DNA of 64,000 bases from Betaproteobacteria bacterium. Lineage in GTDB: Bacteria > Pseudomonadota > Gammaproteobacteria > Burkholderiales > Rhodocyclaceae. A model generated the notes under the pieces. That model worked only from the letters and a program-made list of their open reading frames with translations. It searched no databases and had not been told where the DNA came from. The position numbers and the translations under genes are program-made. Position 1 is the stretch's first letter; the number at the start of each line of letters is the position of its first letter. Where the stretch lies: positions 62,001 through 126,000 of the forward strand of contig WQYQ01000007.1 of NCBI GenBank assembly GCA_009781175.1, in the 5' to 3' direction. This document shows positions 35,395 through 44,243 of the stretch, piece by piece.

Positions 35395-36126
35395 CTACAG
35401 ACCGAGCGCTTGTTTCTGCGCTGCGACGAGCGTTTGAATCCCCTGCTGCGCCAGCGCGAGCAGCGCATCCAGCTCGGCGCGCGAAAACGGCGCGCCTTCG
35501 GCCGTGCCCTGGATTTCGACGATTCCGCCCGCAGCCGTCATCACCACATTCATATCGGTGTCGCAACTGGAGTCTTCCGCATAGTCGAGATCCAACACCG
35601 GCGTGCCGCCGACAATACCGACCGAAACCGCCGCAACCAGTTCCCGCATCGGATTCGCCGCGATCCGCCCGGCGGCCACGAGCCCCGTCAAGGCGTCGTG
35701 CAAGGCCACGCAGGCGCCGGTAATCGCCGCGGTGCGCGTGCCGCCGTCGGCCTGCAACACATCGCAATCGAGCGTGATCTGCCGTTCACCGAGCGCTTCC
35801 AAATCGACGACCGCGCGCAGACTGCGCCCGATCAGACGCTGGATTTCCTGCGTGCGTCCCGTCTGCTTGCCTTTCGCCGCTTCGCGCGAACCACGCGTAT
35901 GCGTGGCGCGCGGCAGCATGCCGTATTCGGCCGTGACCCAGCCTTGCTTTTTGCCCTTCAAAAAAGGCGGCACGTTTTCTTCTACGCTGGCGGTACACAG
36001 CACGCGCGTTTCGCCGAATTCCACAAGTACCGCGCCTTCGGCATGACGCGTATAGCCGCGCGCGAATTTCACTTCGCGCAAGGCGGCGGCAGCGCGCCCG
36101 CCCGCGCGGTTTTCAAGGATTTTCAT
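35395..36126 (-). CDS. rph: Ribonuclease PH
   Basis: A 243-residue phosphorolytic 3'-5' exoribonuclease trimming tRNA 3' ends. Motifs: [45 protein letters not shown] (in parts), [21 protein letters not shown] and [16 protein letters not shown]. Its ATG overlaps the PP2C stop by four bases, indicating translational coupling with the upstream phosphatase gene. Confidence 0.96.
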   Translation of the reverse strand: MKILENRAGGRAAAALREVKFARGYTRHAEGAVLVEFGETRVLCTASVEENVPPFLKGKKQGWVTAEYGMLPRATHTRGSREAAKGKQTGRTQEIQRLIGRSLRAVVDLEALGERQITLDCDVLQADGGTRTAAITGACVALHDALTGLVAAGRIAANPMRELVAAVSVGIVGGTPVLDLDYAEDSSCDTDMNVVMTAAGGIVEIQGTAEGAPFSRAELDALLALAQQGIQTLVAAQKQALGL

Positions 36127-37040
36127 TTTGAATACTTCTGGATTGCGTGATTGATTTCGGAGATGGCGCGCTCGATTTCGTCCTCGGACAGATCGGCCTC
36201 GCCGTTTGGCGCCTGGCTCAATGAGAAGCCTTCCATCTTGGTCGTGAACAAAGACATCGGCATCGTCATCGTCGAAATCGTGGTCGGCGGTGCATCCGCC
36301 ACCTCGTCATGCCAAGTCATGGCGATCGAGGAAAGATTATCGCAGTGCGGCCCGCCAAGACGTTCAGCCTCACTCATCAGCACCGGCATGCTTGCAAGGA
36401 TATCGCTGCCATCGAGCCGCGCGATGATTTCCTCCGCCCCCGGCGCGCCCCAGACGCCATCGGTGCATAGCAAAAGCGTATCGCCCGGGCGCAAAGGCGT
36501 GCGTTTGGAGAATTCGATCTGCGGCGGATGCGTGCCGCCCAGACAGCTGAAAATCCGGTTGCGCAACGGGTGCGTAGTTTGTTCGCTTTCGGGGATCAAG
36601 CCTTGCTCAATCATCACACGCACCCGCGAGTGATCGCGCGTATGGAACACCACATTACGATCGCGCAGGACATACAGGCGCGAATCGCCCGCATGCGCCC
36701 AATGCGCCAAACCGTTCTGAATCACGCAGGCGACGATAGTCGTGCGCGGCGGATCGGGCAATTGCTTATCGAAGGTGTAATCGAGAATCGCGTGATGCGC
36801 ATTCGCCAGGACGCGCGAGAGGAAGAGCATTTCATCCTCAAGCGTGGGCTGCGCCTCGCGCTGAAAAGTTTCGGTGATGTATTGAACCGCGATTTGCGCC
36901 GCGATTTCGCCGTGCAGATGACCGCCCATGCCGTCGGCCACCACCATCAACAAGGCATCCCGCGAATAACAGTAAGCGATCCGATCCTGATTGGAACGGC
37001 GTTTGCCAATCCGACTTTCCTGATAGATGGTGAACTTCAT
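36123..37040 (-). CDS. PP2C-family serine/threonine phosphatase
   Basis: A 305-residue PPM phosphatase with metal-binding motifs [31 protein letters not shown] and LLCTDGVWG. The C-terminal 60 residues are an extension without recognised domain. Start and stop each overlap the neighbouring genes by four bases, so kinase, phosphatase and rph are made from one coupled transcript. It presumably reverses the partner kinase. The linkage of a Ser/Thr switch to RNase PH and RdgB is conserved in Betaproteobacteria; its physiological role is not clear. Confidence 0.92.
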   Translation of the reverse strand: MKFTIYQESRIGKRRSNQDRIAYCYSRDALLMVVADGMGGHLHGEIAAQIAVQYITETFQREAQPTLEDEMLFLSRVLANAHHAILDYTFDKQLPDPPRTTIVACVIQNGLAHWAHAGDSRLYVLRDRNVVFHTRDHSRVRVMIEQGLIPESEQTTHPLRNRIFSCLGGTHPPQIEFSKRTPLRPGDTLLLCTDGVWGAPGAEEIIARLDGSDILASMPVLMSEAERLGGPHCDNLSSIAMTWHDEVADAPPTTISTMTMPMSLFTTKMEGFSLSQAPNGEADLSEDEIERAISEINHAIQKYSK

Positions 37041-37999
37041 GTGCGTTTAATCAGTGAGTGAAGCCGGCGGCCCAAATTGCCAAGCCAGCTTTTCGCGGGT
37101 TTCACGTCGCGCCGGACGACATGGCGCACGCGTCTCGCCAATGCCTTTTGCAAAGCGTAGACGCTCTGTGGACGATCGAGCGGATCGAGCCGAAGGCACC
37201 AGTCGATAGTCTGTAGCAGTTGTTCCGAATAAATCCCTTCCCAACGGCGCACCGCCGACTCAAGCGTATCCTTTTTCCCCCGCTCATCGGAACGCAGGGG
37301 CGGCAGCGCGGCGAGGCAGGCATACATGCTCGCCCCGACCGAATAAATATCGCTCCAAGGGCCGAGACGGTCACGGTCGCGGAATTGCTCCGGCGCGCAG
37401 TAGCCGGGGGTATACATCGGTTTCAGCAAGGGCGCATCGTTGAACAGCGTTTGGCGCGCCGCGCCGAAATCCAGCAGCACGGGCGTTCCATCGTTGCGCA
37501 GATAGATGTTCGAGGGTTTGATATCGAGGTGCAGCAATTTATTCGCATGCACCTCCCGCAAACCATTGAGGAGCCGGGTAAACACACCACGGATGAACTT
37601 CTCCTTGATCTGGCCTTTGTTTTTATTGATGAAATCCTGCAAGGTCCGGCCGCGCTCGAACGCCATCACCATATAAACCGTGCCATTGGCGCGGAAAAAG
37701 TTCAGCACGCGCACCAAATTCGGATGATTCAGGCTTGCCAGCGCCCGCCCTTCCTCGAAAAAACACTTCATGCCATAGCGAAAAGCCGCCTGGTGCTCTT
37801 CCGGCACGCTCGGCTCGGTTGCCCCCTGTTTGCGCAAGGCCAGCGAATTGGGCAGATATTCCTTGATTACAACTGGGCTGTCATCCGCATCCGTAGCCAG
37901 GTAAACGATCGAAAATCCGCCCAGGCTCAATTGCTGCTCGATACGGTATTGCTCCAGCTGAAAGCCGGGTGGTAACGGGCAATTGGCTTGAGCGGTCAT
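37037..37999 (-). CDS. Serine/threonine protein kinase
   Basis: A 320-residue Hanks-type kinase: glycine loop LSLGGFSIVYLA, catalytic lysine in VVIKEYLP, HLDIKPSNIYL (the HRD arginine is Leu, so not an RD kinase), DFGAARQ and the APE-like CAPEQF. No transmembrane segment or sensor domain is apparent; the C-terminus is basic. First gene of the kinase-PP2C-rph-rdgB-hemW run, divergent from yicC. Confidence 0.92.
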   Translation of the reverse strand: MTAQANCPLPPGFQLEQYRIEQQLSLGGFSIVYLATDADDSPVVIKEYLPNSLALRKQGATEPSVPEEHQAAFRYGMKCFFEEGRALASLNHPNLVRVLNFFRANGTVYMVMAFERGRTLQDFINKNKGQIKEKFIRGVFTRLLNGLREVHANKLLHLDIKPSNIYLRNDGTPVLLDFGAARQTLFNDAPLLKPMYTPGYCAPEQFRDRDRLGPWSDIYSVGASMYACLAALPPLRSDERGKKDTLESAVRRWEGIYSEQLLQTIDWCLRLDPLDRPQSVYALQKALARRVRHVVRRDVKPAKSWLGNLGRRLHSLIKRT

Positions 38000-38108
38000 C
38001 GGGGGATACGTATGATGTGTGATGGAAACACCAATTTTGGTCTTTTTGTCTCACCCCTGCAATTGAGCGCGGTGCTAAAAACAGCAACGAATGCTCAGGA
38101 ACCATCAA

Positions 38109-38975
38109 ATGATCTTTTCCATGACCGGCTATGCCGTGTGTGCCCGCGATGTGGGCCGCGCACGGCTCAATCTGGAATTGCGCAGCGTCAACTCGCGTTT
38201 CCTCGATCTTTCCTTCCGCATGGCGGAGGAACTGAGGCTTGTCGAGCCGGTATTGCGTGAAACGATCAACGCCCGCCTGTCGCGCGGCAAAGTCGAATGC
38301 CGTCTTTACTGGCAAGCCGCGGCAGAGAATAACCCGGACCTCGCGCTGAATGCGCCGCTGCTGCAACAGCTTGCCAATGCGCAAGCCGAATTGCGCAACC
38401 GTTTCCCGGACGCCCAACCGCTCTCGGTCAGCGAGCTATTGCGCTGGCCTGGCGTGCTGGCCGAAAACGGCCCGGATTTCGAGGCGCTCGTCGCCGATGT
38501 GGCCGGACTGCTCGAAAATGCCTTGAATGACCTCATTGCAAGCCGCGCGCGCGAAGGCGAAAAACTTGCCACAATGCTGCGTGAACGCGTCAGCGGGATG
38601 CGCACCCTGGTCGGGCAAGCCGAACCGATCCTGCCGGGCGCGATTGCCGAATATCAGGAAAAGCTCACGCTGCGCTTGCGCGAAGCTGCGGCGAACCTGG
38701 ATGAAGATCGGATTCGGCAGGAAGTGGCGGTATTCGCGCAGCGCGCGGATGTCGCGGAAGAATTCTCCCGTCTGCGGGCGCACCTCGAAGAAGTCGAGCA
38801 TGTGCTCAAGCGAGGCGGCCCGGCGGGCAAGCGCTTGGATTTTTTGATGCAGGAGCTTAACCGCGAAGCCAACACCCTGGCCTCGAAATCGGTTTCCGGC
38901 GCGCTTTCCGCGATCGCGGTGGAAATGAAACTTTTGATCGAGCAAATGCGCGAGCAGGTGCAAAACATCGAATGA
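38109..38975 (+). CDS. yicC: YicC family endoribonuclease-like protein
   Basis: A 288-residue protein with the YicC N-terminal start (MIFSMTGYAVCARD, LRSVNSRFLDLSFRM) and the DUF1732 C-terminus (KRLDFLMQELNREANTLASKS). E. coli YicC/RnuC is an endoribonuclease; that activity is inferred here. AGGA eight bases upstream fixes ATG 38109. The stop overlaps gmk by four bases (ATGA), the usual yicC-gmk coupling. Confidence 0.92.
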   Translation: MIFSMTGYAVCARDVGRARLNLELRSVNSRFLDLSFRMAEELRLVEPVLRETINARLSRGKVECRLYWQAAAENNPDLALNAPLLQQLANAQAELRNRFPDAQPLSVSELLRWPGVLAENGPDFEALVADVAGLLENALNDLIASRAREGEKLATMLRERVSGMRTLVGQAEPILPGAIAEYQEKLTLRLREAAANLDEDRIRQEVAVFAQRADVAEEFSRLRAHLEEVEHVLKRGGPAGKRLDFLMQELNREANTLASKSVSGALSAIAVEMKLLIEQMREQVQNIE

Positions 38976-39595
38976 CGACTCCAGGCCAACTTTACATTCT
39001 TGCAGCGCCTTCGGGCGCGGGCAAAACCACGCTGGTGCGGGAACTCCTGGCGCTCGACGCGACGCTGCGGCTGTCGGTTTCCTTCACCACGCGCACGGCA
39101 CGCCCCGGCGAGGTCGAGGGCCGGGATTATTACTTCGTCGAGCGCGCGGAATTCGATGCGATGCTCGCGCGCGGCGAATTCCTCGAATGGGCCGAAGTGC
39201 ATGGCAATTGTTACGGCACCTCGCGCTCCTGGATGGCAGCCGAAATGCACGCCGGCCGGGACGTGCTGCTCGAAATCGACTGGCAAGGCGCGCGCCAGAT
39301 ACGCCAGGCGTTTCCGCAGGCGGTCGGGATTTTCATCCTGCCGCCTTCGCTCGCCGTTCTTGAACACCGCTTGCGCACGCGCAACTCGGACCCTGAACAG
39401 GTCATCCGGCGCCGGCTCGATGCCGCGCTTGACGAAATGCGGCATGTCAGCGAATTCGATTACTGCATCATCAACAATGATCTGGCCGAGGCGCGCGCTG
39501 ATCTCGCAGCGGTTGTGCGCGCGTGCAGGCTGCGCTTATCCGTGCAGCAACTCCGCACACCGGCCGCTTTCGATTTCCTCGATCACGCGGGATAA
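38972..39595 (+). CDS. gmk: Guanylate kinase
   Basis: A 207-residue enzyme phosphorylating GMP to GDP. P-loop APSGAGKTTLV, the GMP-binding SFTTRTARPGEVEGRDYYFVE (in parts), and the lid region RLRTRNSDPEQVIRRRL are present. Coupled to yicC. In most Betaproteobacteria rpoZ follows; here spoT follows directly after 102 bases. Confidence 0.96.
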   Translation: MTTPGQLYILAAPSGAGKTTLVRELLALDATLRLSVSFTTRTARPGEVEGRDYYFVERAEFDAMLARGEFLEWAEVHGNCYGTSRSWMAAEMHAGRDVLLEIDWQGARQIRQAFPQAVGIFILPPSLAVLEHRLRTRNSDPEQVIRRRLDAALDEMRHVSEFDYCIINNDLAEARADLAAVVRACRLRLSVQQLRTPAAFDFLDHAG

Positions 39596-39640
39596 ACACG
39601 TGACAAGCCGATCTTGTTTGATTCACACCGCCCTCCACGA

Positions 39641-39658
39641 CGCAGCGTTCGCGCTGCG
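39641..39658 (+). promoter_or_regulatory. UUCG-capped hairpin between gmk and spoT
   Basis: Perfect 7-bp stem CGCAGCG/CGCTGCG around a TTCG tetraloop, without a following T-tract. It lies in the short space where rpoZ is normally found. It could stabilise the upstream mRNA or act as an attenuator for spoT. Confidence 0.45.
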
Positions 39659-39697
39659 CACGTGGGCACGGGTTTAAGAAAAGAGGAGAGCGTCCAC

Positions 39698-41929
39698 ATG
39701 GCAAGCGAACATGTGAGCCCGCTCTCCGAATCCAACAGTCCGGCGATCGATCCGCTCAGCGAACCGTACAACCCGCTCGCGGGCATTGATGTTTCGCTGC
39801 TGCGCACGCGCGCCTCTGCCTACCTGCAAGCGGACGAAATGGCGCTGCTCGAAAGCGCCATGCGTTTTTCGGCCGAGGCGCATGCCGGGCAATTCCGTTC
39901 GAGCGGCGAACCCTATGTTTCGCATCCGATCGCCGTCACGGAAATGCTGGCCGAGTGGCATCTCGATCACCAGGCGCTGATCGCGGCCATGCTGCACGAC
40001 GTGGTGGAAGACACCGCGATCACCAAGCAGGCGATTGCCGAAGCGTTTGGCCGGGTAGCTGCGGATCTCGTCGATGGCGTCTCCAAGCTCGACAAAATCG
40101 AAGCACATAGCCAGGAAGAAGCCCAGGCGGAAAACTTCCGCAAGATGTTCCTCGCGATGGCGCGCGATGTGCGCGTCATCCTGATCAAGCTCGCCGACCG
40201 CATTCACAATATGCGCACGCTCGCCGCCGTGCGGCCGCAAAAGCAGCGCCGCATCGCGCGCGAAACGCTCGAAATCTACGCCCCGATCGCGAACCGGCTC
40301 GGGCTCAACAACGTCTTCTGCGAGTTGCAGGAACTCTCGTTCCGTCACCTGCATCCGCTGCGCTACGAGGTGCTCACCAAAGCCATCCGGGCGGCGCGAG
40401 GCAACCGGCGCGAGATCGTCGGCAAACTGCTCGTCACGATTCAGGAACGCCTGCCGCAGTGGCAGATCGAAGCCGATGTCTGGGGCCGCGAAAAACATAT
40501 CTTCAGCATCTACCAGAAGATGGTCGATAAGCGCCTGTCGTTTTCGCAGGTGCTCGACATCTACGGCTTCCGTATCGTCGTCAAAGACGTTCCGACCTGT
40601 TACCTCGCGCTTGGCGCTTTGCATGAGCTGTACAAGCCGGTGCCGGGCAAGTTCAAGGATTACATCGCGATCCCCAAGGCCAATGGCTACCAGTCGCTCC
40701 ACACCACACTGATCGGCCCCTACGGCATGCCGGTCGAGATTCAGATCCGCACCTCCGAAATGCACCATGTCGCCGAAAGCGGCGTCGCCTCGCATTGGCT
40801 TTACAAGGACTCCGCCGAGCGCCTCTCGGACCTGGAGCAGCGCACGCACAGCTGGTTGCAATCGCTGATCGAACTGCAATCGGCCTCGGGCGATTCAACC
40901 GAGTTTCTCGAACACGTCAAAATCGACCTGTTCCCCGGCGATGTTTTCGTCTTCAGTCCGAAAGGCAAAATTTTCAGCCTGCCGCGCGGTGCTTCGGCGG
41001 TCGACTTCGCCTATGCAGTGCACACCGACATCGGCAATCGTTGTGTCTCCTGCAAGATCAACGGCGATTTGATGCCGCTGCGCACCGAACTGAAAAACGG
41101 CGATCAGGTCGAAATCATCACCGCGGCGCATGCCAACCCGAATGCGAACTGGCTCACCTATGTGCGCACCGGCAAGGCGCGCGCCGAGATTCGCCATTTC
41201 CTTAAAACCTCGCAACAGGACGAATCCATCGCGCTTGGCGAACGCCTGCTCGGCCAGGCGCTACGCGGTCACGGCCTGACGCTGAGCACGCTGCCGCGCC
41301 AAGTTTGGGACAAGTTCCTGCGCGAAGTCGGCAGTCAGGAAAAGCAGGAAATTTTCACCGATATCGGGCTCGGCAAACGTCTGCCCGCTGTCGTGGCGAA
41401 ACGGCTCGCGCTCGTTGTCGAAGCGCTCGGCGACGAATATCTTCAAGGCCGGGCGATCAAGCCGAAAACGGCGGGCGCGATTCAAATCAGCGGCGGCGAA
41501 GGCATGGCGGTGCAACTCGCGCGTTGCTGCCACCCGATTCCCGGCGATCCGATCGTCGGACTGCTGCGCAAGGGCCAGGGCATGGAAGTGCATTTGAGCG
41601 ACTGCCCGAATCTTGCACGCTATCGCGCCGACCGCGAACGCTGGGTCGATGTCGAATGGGAGGCCAACAACGACCGGATGTTCGATGTCGATATCCGCGT
41701 GATCGCCGAACACCAGCGCGGCATGCTGGCCAAAATCGCGGCGGTGATTTCCGAAAACCAGGCCAACATCCAACATGTCAGCATGGATACCGAAAGCTCG
41801 GTCCATTCGCAGACGTATTTCACCTTGCAAGTCACCGACCGCCAGCACCTCGCGCAAGTCATGCGCGCCATCCGCCGCGTGCCCCAGGTGCTGCGGATTA
41901 CCCGGCTCAAGGCCAACGAACAGAAATAA
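39698..41929 (+). CDS. spoT: Bifunctional (p)ppGpp synthetase/hydrolase SpoT
   Basis: A 743-residue RelA/SpoT enzyme controlling the stringent response. HD hydrolase domain intact (YVSHPIAVTEM, LHDVVEDT, KLADRIHNMRTL), synthetase domain (GREKHIFSIYQKM, DIYGFRIVV, NGYQSLHTT, VEIQIRT), TGS domain (VFVFSPKGKIFSLPRGASAVDFAYAVH, in parts), zinc-finger-like LARCCHPIPGDPIVGL and C-terminal ACT. Start chosen at ATG 39698 after AGAGGAGAG. Both catalytic activities appear intact by motif, although the balance cannot be read from sequence. Confidence 0.95.
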   Translation: MASEHVSPLSESNSPAIDPLSEPYNPLAGIDVSLLRTRASAYLQADEMALLESAMRFSAEAHAGQFRSSGEPYVSHPIAVTEMLAEWHLDHQALIAAMLHDVVEDTAITKQAIAEAFGRVAADLVDGVSKLDKIEAHSQEEAQAENFRKMFLAMARDVRVILIKLADRIHNMRTLAAVRPQKQRRIARETLEIYAPIANRLGLNNVFCELQELSFRHLHPLRYEVLTKAIRAARGNRREIVGKLLVTIQERLPQWQIEADVWGREKHIFSIYQKMVDKRLSFSQVLDIYGFRIVVKDVPTCYLALGALHELYKPVPGKFKDYIAIPKANGYQSLHTTLIGPYGMPVEIQIRTSEMHHVAESGVASHWLYKDSAERLSDLEQRTHSWLQSLIELQSASGDSTEFLEHVKIDLFPGDVFVFSPKGKIFSLPRGASAVDFAYAVHTDIGNRCVSCKINGDLMPLRTELKNGDQVEIITAAHANPNANWLTYVRTGKARAEIRHFLKTSQQDESIALGERLLGQALRGHGLTLSTLPRQVWDKFLREVGSQEKQEIFTDIGLGKRLPAVVAKRLALVVEALGDEYLQGRAIKPKTAGAIQISGGEGMAVQLARCCHPIPGDPIVGLLRKGQGMEVHLSDCPNLARYRADRERWVDVEWEANNDRMFDVDIRVIAEHQRGMLAKIAAVISENQANIQHVSMDTESSVHSQTYFTLQVTDRQHLAQVMRAIRRVPQVLRITRLKANEQK

Positions 41930-41980
41930 ACGCGATCACAGCAAACGGCCGCTGATAAAATCCGCCCATTCCAGGAGGCA

Positions 41981-42175
41981 ATGACGATGGCAATGTACGA
42001 ATCCGAACACACGAAATTCATGCGCGAATGGATGGAAAAACATCCCGCGGAGCGCGAAGAACAACGCGCGGGCCGCGCCCTGTGGTGGGACAAGCCCCAG
42101 GATCTGCAAACGCAGAAAAACTATGCGGAATCCCGCGTGGCGCAGAAACCCTACCCTTATCAAAGCGAAGCTTGA
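41981..42175 (+). CDS. DUF3460 family small protein
   Basis: A 64-residue protein: MYESEHTKFMREWMEKHP, then GRALWWDKPQDLQTQKNYAESRV and a QKPYPY tail, which is the DUF3460 pattern found in Betaproteobacteria. No function is known. It is preceded by AGGAGG (about 41971-41976). ATG 41987 (MAMYESE) is an alternative start. Confidence 0.88.
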   Translation: MTMAMYESEHTKFMREWMEKHPAEREEQRAGRALWWDKPQDLQTQKNYAESRVAQKPYPYQSEA

Positions 42176-42215
42176 GCCGCCGCAGCGCGGCAGTGCCATG
42201 CCGCAGTAGTCCGTT

Positions 42216-43754
42216 TTGAATCCGCTTTTCGAACACCCGCTGGCGATCGTCGATCTCGAAACGACCGGCGCGGACCCGAACCGGGACCGCATCACCGAGG
42301 TTGCGATCCTGCGCATCGACGGCGGCCGGCTCGTCGAGCGCTGGTCCTCACTGATCGACCCGGAGCGGCCGATTCCGCCGCGTATCCAGGAAGTCACCGG
42401 CATCAGCGATGCGATGGTGGCGCACGCGCCAAACTTCCGTGCGCTCGCGGACGAAATCGCTGAACGGCTGGCGGACGCTGTTTTCGTCGCCCACAACGCG
42501 CGCTTCGATTTCAACTTCCTGCGCGCGGCTTTCGGCGCGCGCGGCATGCCCTTCGACCCCGCGGTGCTGTGCAGCGTCAAATTCTCGCGCGCGCTCTACC
42601 CGCAGCATGCGCGCCACGGGCTCGACGCCATCATCCAACGCCATGGCTACACGATTGCCAACCGGCACCGCGCGATGGCCGACGCCGAAATCGTCTGGCG
42701 TTTCCTGCAAGAGTGTGTCGCCAGCTTCGAGCCGGCGCGCATCGAAGCCGCGCTCAAGCGCGCCAGCTCAAGCGGCCGCGCGGTGCCCAAACTGCCGCTC
42801 GGCGACCTCGAAGCACTGCCCGAAGCGCCGGGCGTCTACATTTTTCTGAATGGGGCCGACAAGCTTGTCGACATCGGCCACACTCAGCATCTGCGTTCCA
42901 AAGTGCTCGGCTGTTTCACCGGCAAACCGGATACGCGCACTGCGCGGATCGTCGCGCAAACCAAGCGCGTCGAAATCGCGCTCGCCGCCGGTAGCCTGGA
43001 TGCGCATTTGCGCGAACTCGAACTGACGCGCCGCTACCAGGCCAACCCCGTCGCCGGCGCCGCTTTCGGCTGGCGCTTTCTGCCCAACCGGCGGCGCGGC
43101 CCAGTGCTTATCCTCGACGAATTGACGGGCAGCGATCCGGCGCAATGGCAGCAGGTTTTCGGCTGTTTCCGCGGCCAGCGCGAAGCCGAAAACGCCTTGC
43201 GCGAACTCGCGCTCTTGAACCGCCTGTGCCCGCAGCGCCTCGGCCTCGAACAAAGCAACGGCGCCTGCCAGGCTTACGGGTTGCACCGCTGCAACGGCGT
43301 GTGCGTGGAGCACGAATCCGCCGGCGAACACGATGCGCGCCTACTCACGGCGCTGCGCCCACTGCGGCTCAAACCCTGGCCCTGGAACGGCCCAATCGCG
43401 ATCAGCGAAATCCACACAGCGAGCGGAACCACGGCGCTGCATGTGTTCGACCGCTGGTGTTTGCTCGGCAGCGTGCATGACCACACGTCGAGTGCAAGCC
43501 CCGTCATTCATGGCGGGGCCAGCGAGACAAGTGTGATTGGCGCCAAAGGCGCCCCCGATGCGTGGCGAAGAAGCCCCAGGCTTCAGCTTGGGGCGATTCA
43601 CGAAACAAGCGCCGACGACCTGCTCGCCAACCTGCCGCCGCGCCGCTTCGATCTGGAAGCTTACCGCCTGTTCGCGCGCTGGCTTGCCCAGCCGGGGCAT
43701 ATGCAAGCAGTGAAGGAGTTGGGAGTCAGCCTCCAATCAGGCGGCGACGCGTAG
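42216..43754 (+). CDS. DEDDh exonuclease fused to UvrC/Cho-like GIY-YIG region, with in-frame repeat insertion
   Basis: A 512-residue protein. Residues 1-175 are a DnaQ-type 3'-5' exonuclease (Asp13 and Glu15 in IVDLETTG, AHNARFDFNF, HRAMADAE). Residues 195-275 resemble the UvrC/Cho GIY-YIG domain but with VDIGHT in place of the usual YVGKS-type motif, so nuclease activity there is doubtful. A Cys-containing CPQRLGLEQSNGACQAYGLHRCNGVC region follows (in parts), as in Cho-type fusions. Residues about 425-463 are encoded by palindromic repeat copy B and look foreign to the protein. A role in DNA repair is inferred. Confidence 0.85.
   Translation: MNPLFEHPLAIVDLETTGADPNRDRITEVAILRIDGGRLVERWSSLIDPERPIPPRIQEVTGISDAMVAHAPNFRALADEIAERLADAVFVAHNARFDFNFLRAAFGARGMPFDPAVLCSVKFSRALYPQHARHGLDAIIQRHGYTIANRHRAMADAEIVWRFLQECVASFEPARIEAALKRASSSGRAVPKLPLGDLEALPEAPGVYIFLNGADKLVDIGHTQHLRSKVLGCFTGKPDTRTARIVAQTKRVEIALAAGSLDAHLRELELTRRYQANPVAGAAFGWRFLPNRRRGPVLILDELTGSDPAQWQQVFGCFRGQREAENALRELALLNRLCPQRLGLEQSNGACQAYGLHRCNGVCVEHESAGEHDARLLTALRPLRLKPWPWNGPIAISEIHTASGTTALHVFDRWCLLGSVHDHTSSASPVIHGGASETSVIGAKGAPDAWRRSPRLQLGAIHETSADDLLANLPPRRFDLEAYRLFARWLAQPGHMQAVKELGVSLQSGGDA
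43490..43602 (+). repeat. Three-hairpin palindromic repeat, copy B (inside a coding region)
   Basis: 113 bp inside the exonuclease/UvrC-like gene, aligning end to end with intergenic copy A (12146-12259) and containing the same three palindromes. It is read through in frame, adding the segment SASPVIHGGASETSVIGAKG and a following 18 or so residues. Copy A in the same relative frame encodes a similar GLSETSVTGARGAS string, confirming the homology. Confidence 0.85.
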
Positions 43755-43761
43755 CCTCGAT

Positions 43762-44154
43762 TCACTCTCCACGCCAGCGAGTGTAGTCACGCCGGTCCCG
43801 CTTCGTCGGACGGCCTTGCCGCTCCAGCGCCGGTTCGACCTGCAAGCGCCGCATCGCGCCCGCCTCTTCGCACCGCGCGATGCTCTCCGACGTTTCTTCG
43901 TAAAGCTGCTGCGCCACGCTCGCCGAACCGCGGCGTTCGGCGATGCCACGCACAATCACGCTGCGCGTATCGTGGCCCAAGCTGACCTCGACACGATCAC
44001 CGACCTTCACTTCCTTGGCCGGCTTGATCCGCTGGCCATTGATTTGCACACGCCCGCCGTCGACCGCCTCGGTCGCCAGGCTGCGTGTCTTGAAAAAGCG
44101 CGCGGCCCAAAGCCATTTGTCAATCCGAGTGCCGCTGAGTTCGTGCGCGCGCAT
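43762..44154 (-). CDS. hslR: S4-domain RNA-binding protein, Hsp15-like
   Basis: A 130-residue protein: S4 domain (TRIDKWLWAARFFKTRSLATEAVDGGRVQINGQRIKPAKEV, in parts) and a basic C-terminal tail (GRPTKRDRRDYTRWRGE), the architecture of Hsp15, which binds stalled 50S-peptidyl-tRNA complexes after heat shock. Converges with the exonuclease gene (7 bases apart). Confidence 0.9.
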   Translation of the reverse strand: MRAHELSGTRIDKWLWAARFFKTRSLATEAVDGGRVQINGQRIKPAKEVKVGDRVEVSLGHDTRSVIVRGIAERRGSASVAQQLYEETSESIARCEEAGAMRRLQVEPALERQGRPTKRDRRDYTRWRGE

Positions 44155-44243
44155 AAATCAATCCAAGGTGATGGAAGATGAAGCATACCTGCGGCTAGAA
44201 TCCCACACACGCTTTAATTCCGAATCGAGAAAGGACTTCAAAG

